From assembly GCF_003182475.1 (NCBI RefSeq), contig NZ_QGTS01000005.1, forward strand, positions 133,401 through 197,400: a DNA stretch of 64,000 nucleotides, read 5' to 3'. This DNA is from Mangrovibacter plantisponsor (lineage in GTDB: Bacteria; Pseudomonadota; Gammaproteobacteria; Enterobacterales; Enterobacteriaceae). The notes below the pieces were generated by a model, which was not told where the DNA came from, did not search any database, and saw nothing but the letters and a program-made list of their open reading frames with translations. The position numbers and the translations under genes are program-made. Shown here in pieces: positions 61,654 to 64,000 of this stretch. The stretch's first letter is position 1. Every line of letters begins with the position of its first letter.

Positions 61654-63362
61654 TACGTCCTCTCCACCTGGCCAATACCCACAGATGCAGGCAACGAGGT
61701 GATACCGCTATTCACATAAAACGCAATTTCAGTGCCTGGCTCCAGGCGGCGAATTTGCAACCCTTCACCATAGAGCAATTTTACCCGGTGGTGCACATTC
61801 AGTAAGCCAATTTTATTGCCGGGCATTTCATTTGCTTCTACCCGGTCAATAACTGCCTGATCAATACCATTACCGGTATCACGCACGGCAATACGTACCC
61901 GGTTACCCTGTTCAATGATACTGATAGTAACCACGCCTTTCCCGCGGCAGGGCTGAATACCATGCACAATGGCATTTTCTACCAACGGCTGAATTAACAG
62001 ACTGGGAATGCGGCATTCGACTTCTTCGTCAATATCATAGATAACCGTTAGTTTGTCGCCAAACCTGGCCTGTTCAATAGCGATATAGTCCTTGATTTGG
62101 TACAACTCTTTTTTAATATCAATCAGTTCGTCATCCGTTAATTCCAGGTTATACCGCAGGTAACGGGACAAGTTAATAATTAACTGGCGGGCGGTATCCG
62201 GATTCAGACGAATTGATGACGAAATGGCATTAAGTGCATTGAATAAGAAATGCGGGTTAATTTTACTCTGCAATGCGCGCAGTTCTGCTTTATTTGCCAT
62301 TTCGCGTAATTGTTCAGCGCGAGAGACTTCCAGTTGTGTTGAAATAATTTGTGATAAACCAATCGCCATTTCCTGTAATGACGAAGTGATTTGGTGAGCA
62401 TGGCAGTAATAGATTTTCAGCGTGCCGGTTACAATTCCTTTTTCCCATAAAGGGATAACCAGCATAGAGTGAATCTCTGGTGTACGGTAAGCTTCATCAT
62501 TGTTTTTTATTATGATTTTTCCATAACGCATTGCCTGCCGTGTGGTTGGGCTTATCTGATCATCATGTTCGTGGTAGTTATTTTCCCCCACGCCAACATA
62601 AGCCAGTACCTGCTCTTTATTGGTGATGGCGACTGCATCGGCATTAATATCTGTCCGGATTATTTCACATACTTTCCGCAATGATGCTTCATTCACATGA
62701 CGGAACAACGGCAGTGTCTTGTTGGCAATTTCCAGTGCCAGTTTTGCCTGGCGTGCGGCAACAGCTTCTTTTTCCCCTTCGACGCTTTGTACCAATAACA
62801 CAATAAAGCCGATACAGACATTCCCCAAAATCATTGGGATGCCTATTTTGGAGACAATATCCAGCCCTAAAGATACGGATGGAGCCCATAAGACCACCAG
62901 GATCATTGTCAGTGTTTCGCACAGCATTCCCCCCAGAATACCGATACGCCAGTGATTTTTCTTGGGGAAACGCACATTGATCCAACTGGAAATCAACCCG
63001 GCAAGAATACTTGTCACCAGGCAGGGAACGGAGGTAATTCCACCAATATCAATCAGGTAACGGTGAACGCCGGCAATAACACCGGTAATTATCCCCACCC
63101 AGGGGCCAAAGAGTAAACCACCAGACATGACTGCAATAATTCGCACATTCACCAGTGAGCCTTCAACAGGAACTCCGGACCAGGTACTGAACAGAGCAAA
63201 CATCGAAAACAGTGCTGTCAGTGCCAGGCGCTCTTTCGGGGTGTGGGCTGTTTTATGCAATAACTCGCGGAATAAACGCAGGCGAATCAGAAAAAACAGG
63301 CAGATAAGCATTAGTGCTGCCCGGTCGAAAACCGCCAGCAACATAGTGAATATTTCGTGCAC
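61653..63362 (-). CDS. ypdA: Pyruvate-sensing histidine kinase YpdA (PyrS)
   Basis: 569 residues, LytS type: six N-terminal membrane helices (5TM-5TMR_LYT, residues 1-200; [21 protein letters not shown]), a GAF domain (about 220-350) and a HisKA_7TM-like kinase domain with the phosphorylated histidine in [12 protein letters not shown] and the ATP-binding N box in [10 protein letters not shown]. It senses pyruvate and phosphorylates YpdB. Start GTG 63362 matches the family start M-H-E-I-F. Confidence 0.95.
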   Translation of the reverse strand: MHEIFTMLLAVFDRAALMLICLFFLIRLRLFRELLHKTAHTPKERLALTALFSMFALFSTWSGVPVEGSLVNVRIIAVMSGGLLFGPWVGIITGVIAGVHRYLIDIGGITSVPCLVTSILAGLISSWINVRFPKKNHWRIGILGGMLCETLTMILVVLWAPSVSLGLDIVSKIGIPMILGNVCIGFIVLLVQSVEGEKEAVAARQAKLALEIANKTLPLFRHVNEASLRKVCEIIRTDINADAVAITNKEQVLAYVGVGENNYHEHDDQISPTTRQAMRYGKIIIKNNDEAYRTPEIHSMLVIPLWEKGIVTGTLKIYYCHAHQITSSLQEMAIGLSQIISTQLEVSRAEQLREMANKAELRALQSKINPHFLFNALNAISSSIRLNPDTARQLIINLSRYLRYNLELTDDELIDIKKELYQIKDYIAIEQARFGDKLTVIYDIDEEVECRIPSLLIQPLVENAIVHGIQPCRGKGVVTISIIEQGNRVRIAVRDTGNGIDQAVIDRVEANEMPGNKIGLLNVHHRVKLLYGEGLQIRRLEPGTEIAFYVNSGITSLPASVGIGQVERT

Positions 63363-63672
63363 GTAAAAATCCGGAATCCAGCAGGGGAAGACCTCATGAT
63401 AAAAAACCTGGCCGGGAATAACCAGTGCAGGAGGGATGCGTTAAGTTTATGCCGCATAAATTCAGGTCATTATGCTTGTTATCTGGTTTTATAACCTGAA
63501 TATTTGCTTAATTCAGCGTTATATATAGTGCGTGGCGAATGTTGAACAGACAAACAGTGTTTTTTTCTGTGATATATCGACAAGCCAGCAAGAGAAGTGC
63601 ACTGTAAAAAGGTCGCATCAGCGGCAACGTCGCTCGGACGGTCCGGGCGCTGACGTCACTTCAGAGGATACT
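63363..63672. promoter_or_regulatory. Divergent ypdA / alaC promoter region
   Basis: 310 bases without a gene. TATATA at about 63521 may be part of an alaC promoter. Just before alaC, CATCAGCG (63616-63623) can pair with CGCTGACG (63648-63655), with an inner CGGAC / GTCCG hairpin (63634-63645), so the alaC leader is probably folded. A regulatory role is not shown. Confidence 0.4.
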
Positions 63673-64000
63673 ATGGCTGATTTCAGTCCAAAACGCCGTT
63701 TTGCGCGTATCGACAGACTCCCCCCTTACGTTTTTAACATTACTGCTGAACTGAAAATGGCTGCGCGTCGGCGTGGTGAAGATATTATCGATTTCAGTAT
63801 GGGGAACCCTGATGGCGCAACCCCTGCACATATTGTTGAAAAATTATGCACGGTAGCGCAACGCCCTGATACCCACGGGTATTCCACTTCAAAAGGGATA
63901 CCCCGTTTACGTCGTGCAATCTCGCGCTGGTACCAGGACAGATACCAGGTGGATATTGACCCGGAAACAGAAGCGATTGTGACTATTGGGTCGAAAGAGG
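63673..64000 (+). CDS. alaC: Glutamate-pyruvate aminotransferase AlaC, N-terminal part (cut by window edge)
   Basis: The first 109 codons of a class I/II PLP aminotransferase, running off the window. The start [21 protein letters not shown] and the segment [12 protein letters not shown] are those of AlaC (YfdZ), which makes alanine from pyruvate and glutamate. ATG 63673 has AGAGGA upstream. It is divergent from ypdA, as in E. coli, linking alanine formation to pyruvate sensing by location. The PLP lysine lies outside the window. Confidence 0.95.
   Translation, partial: MADFSPKRRFARIDRLPPYVFNITAELKMAARRRGEDIIDFSMGNPDGATPAHIVEKLCTVAQRPDTHGYSTSKGIPRLRRAISRWYQDRYQVDIDPETEAIVTIGSKE

Overview
The window is about 64 kb of chromosome from a gamma-proteobacterium of the family Enterobacteriaceae. 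The housekeeping proteins (CysPTWA, EIIA-Glc, SecDF, GltX, Tgt, Glk, NupC and others) closely resemble the E. coli/Salmonella proteins as I remember them, and gene neighbourhoods follow the E. coli map over long stretches. I cannot name the genus. All functional calls rest on sequence recognition; no database search was run.

Layout. (1) Positions 1-8938: the end of a type VI secretion (T6SS) cluster: the tail of a SUMF1-fold protein, a PAAR spike-tip protein, an uncharacterised two-helix membrane protein, tssM, a 19-codon stub where tssA would be expected, tssF, tssG and tssJ. (2) 9280-24725: a block matching the E. coli 54-min region: sulfate/thiosulfate uptake cysPTWA with cysM, the PTS genes ptsH-ptsI-crr, cysK, cysZ, zipA, ligA, ypeB, and the divergent yfeH/yfeR pair. 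(3) 24722-43882: a flxA-like gene with a sigma-28 type promoter, then the E. coli 9-min block acpH, queA-tgt-yajC-secD-secF, tsx, yajI, nrdR-ribD-ribE-nusB, thiL-pgpA, yajO, dxs-ispA-xseB, thiI. (4) 43929-54666: tqsA, the tRNA cluster Lys + 3 Val, gltX, a yfeC-type regulator with a coupled upstream small ORF, two tRNA-Ala genes, pdeA (yfeA), nupC, mntH, ypeC (54-min region again, apart from tqsA). (5) 54762-64000: an aldo-keto reductase and indolepyruvate decarboxylase pair, yfeO, a possible small RNA, a small exported Cys-containing protein, glk, the pyruvate-sensing two-component pair ypdA/ypdB, and the start of alaC.

How the genes work together. CysPTWA imports sulfate and thiosulfate, CysZ assists sulfate uptake, and CysK/CysM turn sulfide or thiosulfate into cysteine or S-sulfocysteine. 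PtsH/PtsI/Crr feed phosphate to sugar uptake and, through EIIA-Glc, set catabolite control; Glk phosphorylates internal glucose. YajC-SecD-SecF drive protein export. RibD-RibE (riboflavin), ThiL-ThiI and Dxs-IspA-XseB (thiamin, isoprenoids) form the usual cofactor block, with Dxs product used by both thiamin and isoprenoid routes. The T6SS piece holds baseplate (TssF, TssG), membrane-complex (TssJ, TssM) and spike (PAAR) parts.

The most notable observations are: the joining of the E. coli 9-min and 54-min neighbourhoods; a T6SS segment in which tssA appears reduced to a stub and tssM has a sharp base-composition step; an unknown T6SS membrane protein; a tRNA-Lys 3'-end remnant split by a 65-base palindromic insert; a promoter-to-terminator unit that could be a new small RNA between yfeO and glk; and an unrecognised, well-supported small ORF coupled to a YfeC-family regulator. 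I did not see a CRISPR array, an insertion sequence, a prophage or an rRNA operon. No clear candidate for a wholly new multi-gene system was found; the T6SS accessory genes and the yfeC locus are the best places to look.
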